A stretch of 64,000 nt of DNA from Salinicola lusitanus. GTDB lineage: Bacteria; Pseudomonadota; Gammaproteobacteria; Pseudomonadales; Halomonadaceae. The notes beneath the pieces are model-generated. The model did not search any database and was not told the origin of the DNA. It worked only from the letters and a program-made list of their open reading frames with translations. A program made the translations under genes and the position numbers. Each line of letters starts with the position of its first letter. The stretch's first letter is position 1. The stretch is taken from the NCBI RefSeq assembly GCF_003206045.1, contig NZ_PZJM01000003.1:402303-466302 (forward strand), in the 5' to 3' direction. This document shows, in pieces, positions 63,863-64,000 of this stretch.

Positions 63863-64000
63863 ATGAACACTCCCGATATCGACGCGGACACGTCGACCGC
63901 GACCCGCAGCCATCGCGCTCTGCCCCGCCTGGTCGTGATCGGCAACGGCATGGTCGGTCACCACTTGCTGGAGCGGCTGATCGAGCAGGACGCCCATCGC
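63863..64000 (+). CDS. nirB: Assimilatory nitrite reductase large subunit, 3' end outside the window
   Basis: Only the first 46 residues are visible. After a hydrophilic start the FAD-binding segment LPRLVVIGNGMVGHHLLERL matches the N-terminus of NADH-dependent nitrite reductase large subunits (NirB/NasB), which reduce nitrite to ammonium with siroheme and an iron-sulfur cluster. AGAGGAG precedes the ATG at 63863. The nitrate-type leader upstream supports an assimilatory role. A related FAD-dependent oxidoreductase cannot be excluded from so short a piece. Confidence 0.85.
   Translation, partial: MNTPDIDADTSTATRSHRALPRLVVIGNGMVGHHLLERLIEQDAHR

Overview
The window looks like chromosomal DNA of a G+C-rich, halotolerant gammaproteobacterium, most likely a member of the Halomonadaceae (Halomonas, Salinicola, Chromohalobacter or Kushneria type). 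This is inferred from gene content: a BCCT osmolyte transporter, a MetE/MetR pair, a PQQ glucose dehydrogenase, the malonate genes matA-matB-madL-madM, and a NasR-type nitrate regulon. No rRNA, tRNA, IS element, prophage or CRISPR array is visible. About 60 genes are supported; both edge genes (pepA and nirB) are cut by the window.

Layout. 1-9.1 kb: pepA, a YciI-like gene, ilvE, an SDR gene, a repeat-rich gap, holC, a chemotaxis receptor on the minus strand behind a sigma-28-like promoter, and valS. 9.2-17.1 kb: two tandem PAP2 phosphatases, a diguanylate cyclase, DoxX, a UDG-family protein, TspO, glyoxalase I, a membrane metal-dependent hydrolase, azoreductase and an MliC-like lipoprotein. 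17.3-24.4 kb: metE and its divergent regulator metR, an RstAB-like two-component system and a GST. 24.5-32.4 kb: a lipoprotein, PQQ dehydrogenase, a small aspartic protease, DUF3253, a PEBP protein, an extensin-like protein, and an EAL gene next to a PAS-GGDEF gene. 32.4-37.8 kb: a complete malonate module (uptake MadLM, activation MatB, decarboxylation MatA) divergent from the GntR regulator MatR, with a perfect 16-bp palindrome between them. 38.0-39.7 kb: a BCCT transporter.

39.9-45.3 kb: five tightly packed plus-strand genes (T_hemolysin-type protein, AMP-dependent acyl-activating enzyme, haem-oxygenase-fold iron enzyme, SDR, secreted TPR protein), then a luciferase-like monooxygenase. The first four read like an acyl-derived small-molecule pathway of unknown product. 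45.4-45.7 kb: a 280-bp element bounded by 26-bp inverted repeats and folding into a multibranched structure whose two inner hairpins expose GGA loops like CsrA/RsmA sites or the TwoAYGGAY motif. 45.7-55.9 kb: transaldolase and a polyol operon (ABC transporter EFGK, polyol dehydrogenase, xylulokinase) with a divergent LacI-type regulator. 55.9-59.5 kb: a PhoPQ-like system with PepSY genes.

59.7-64 kb: a nitrate-assimilation control region. nasR encodes a NIT-ANTAR antiterminator. The 0.8-kb gap between cobA (minus; siroheme synthesis) and nirB (plus; a siroheme-containing nitrite reductase) appears to hold two divergent sigma-54 promoters. Each is followed by a leader with hexaloop hairpins (A at loop position 1, G at position 4). 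In each leader the second hairpin overlaps the 5' arm of a terminator-like hairpin, as expected for ANTAR antitermination. The twin arrangement would couple cofactor and apoenzyme supply to nitrate. It and the acyl-metabolism cluster are the most interesting parts of the window.
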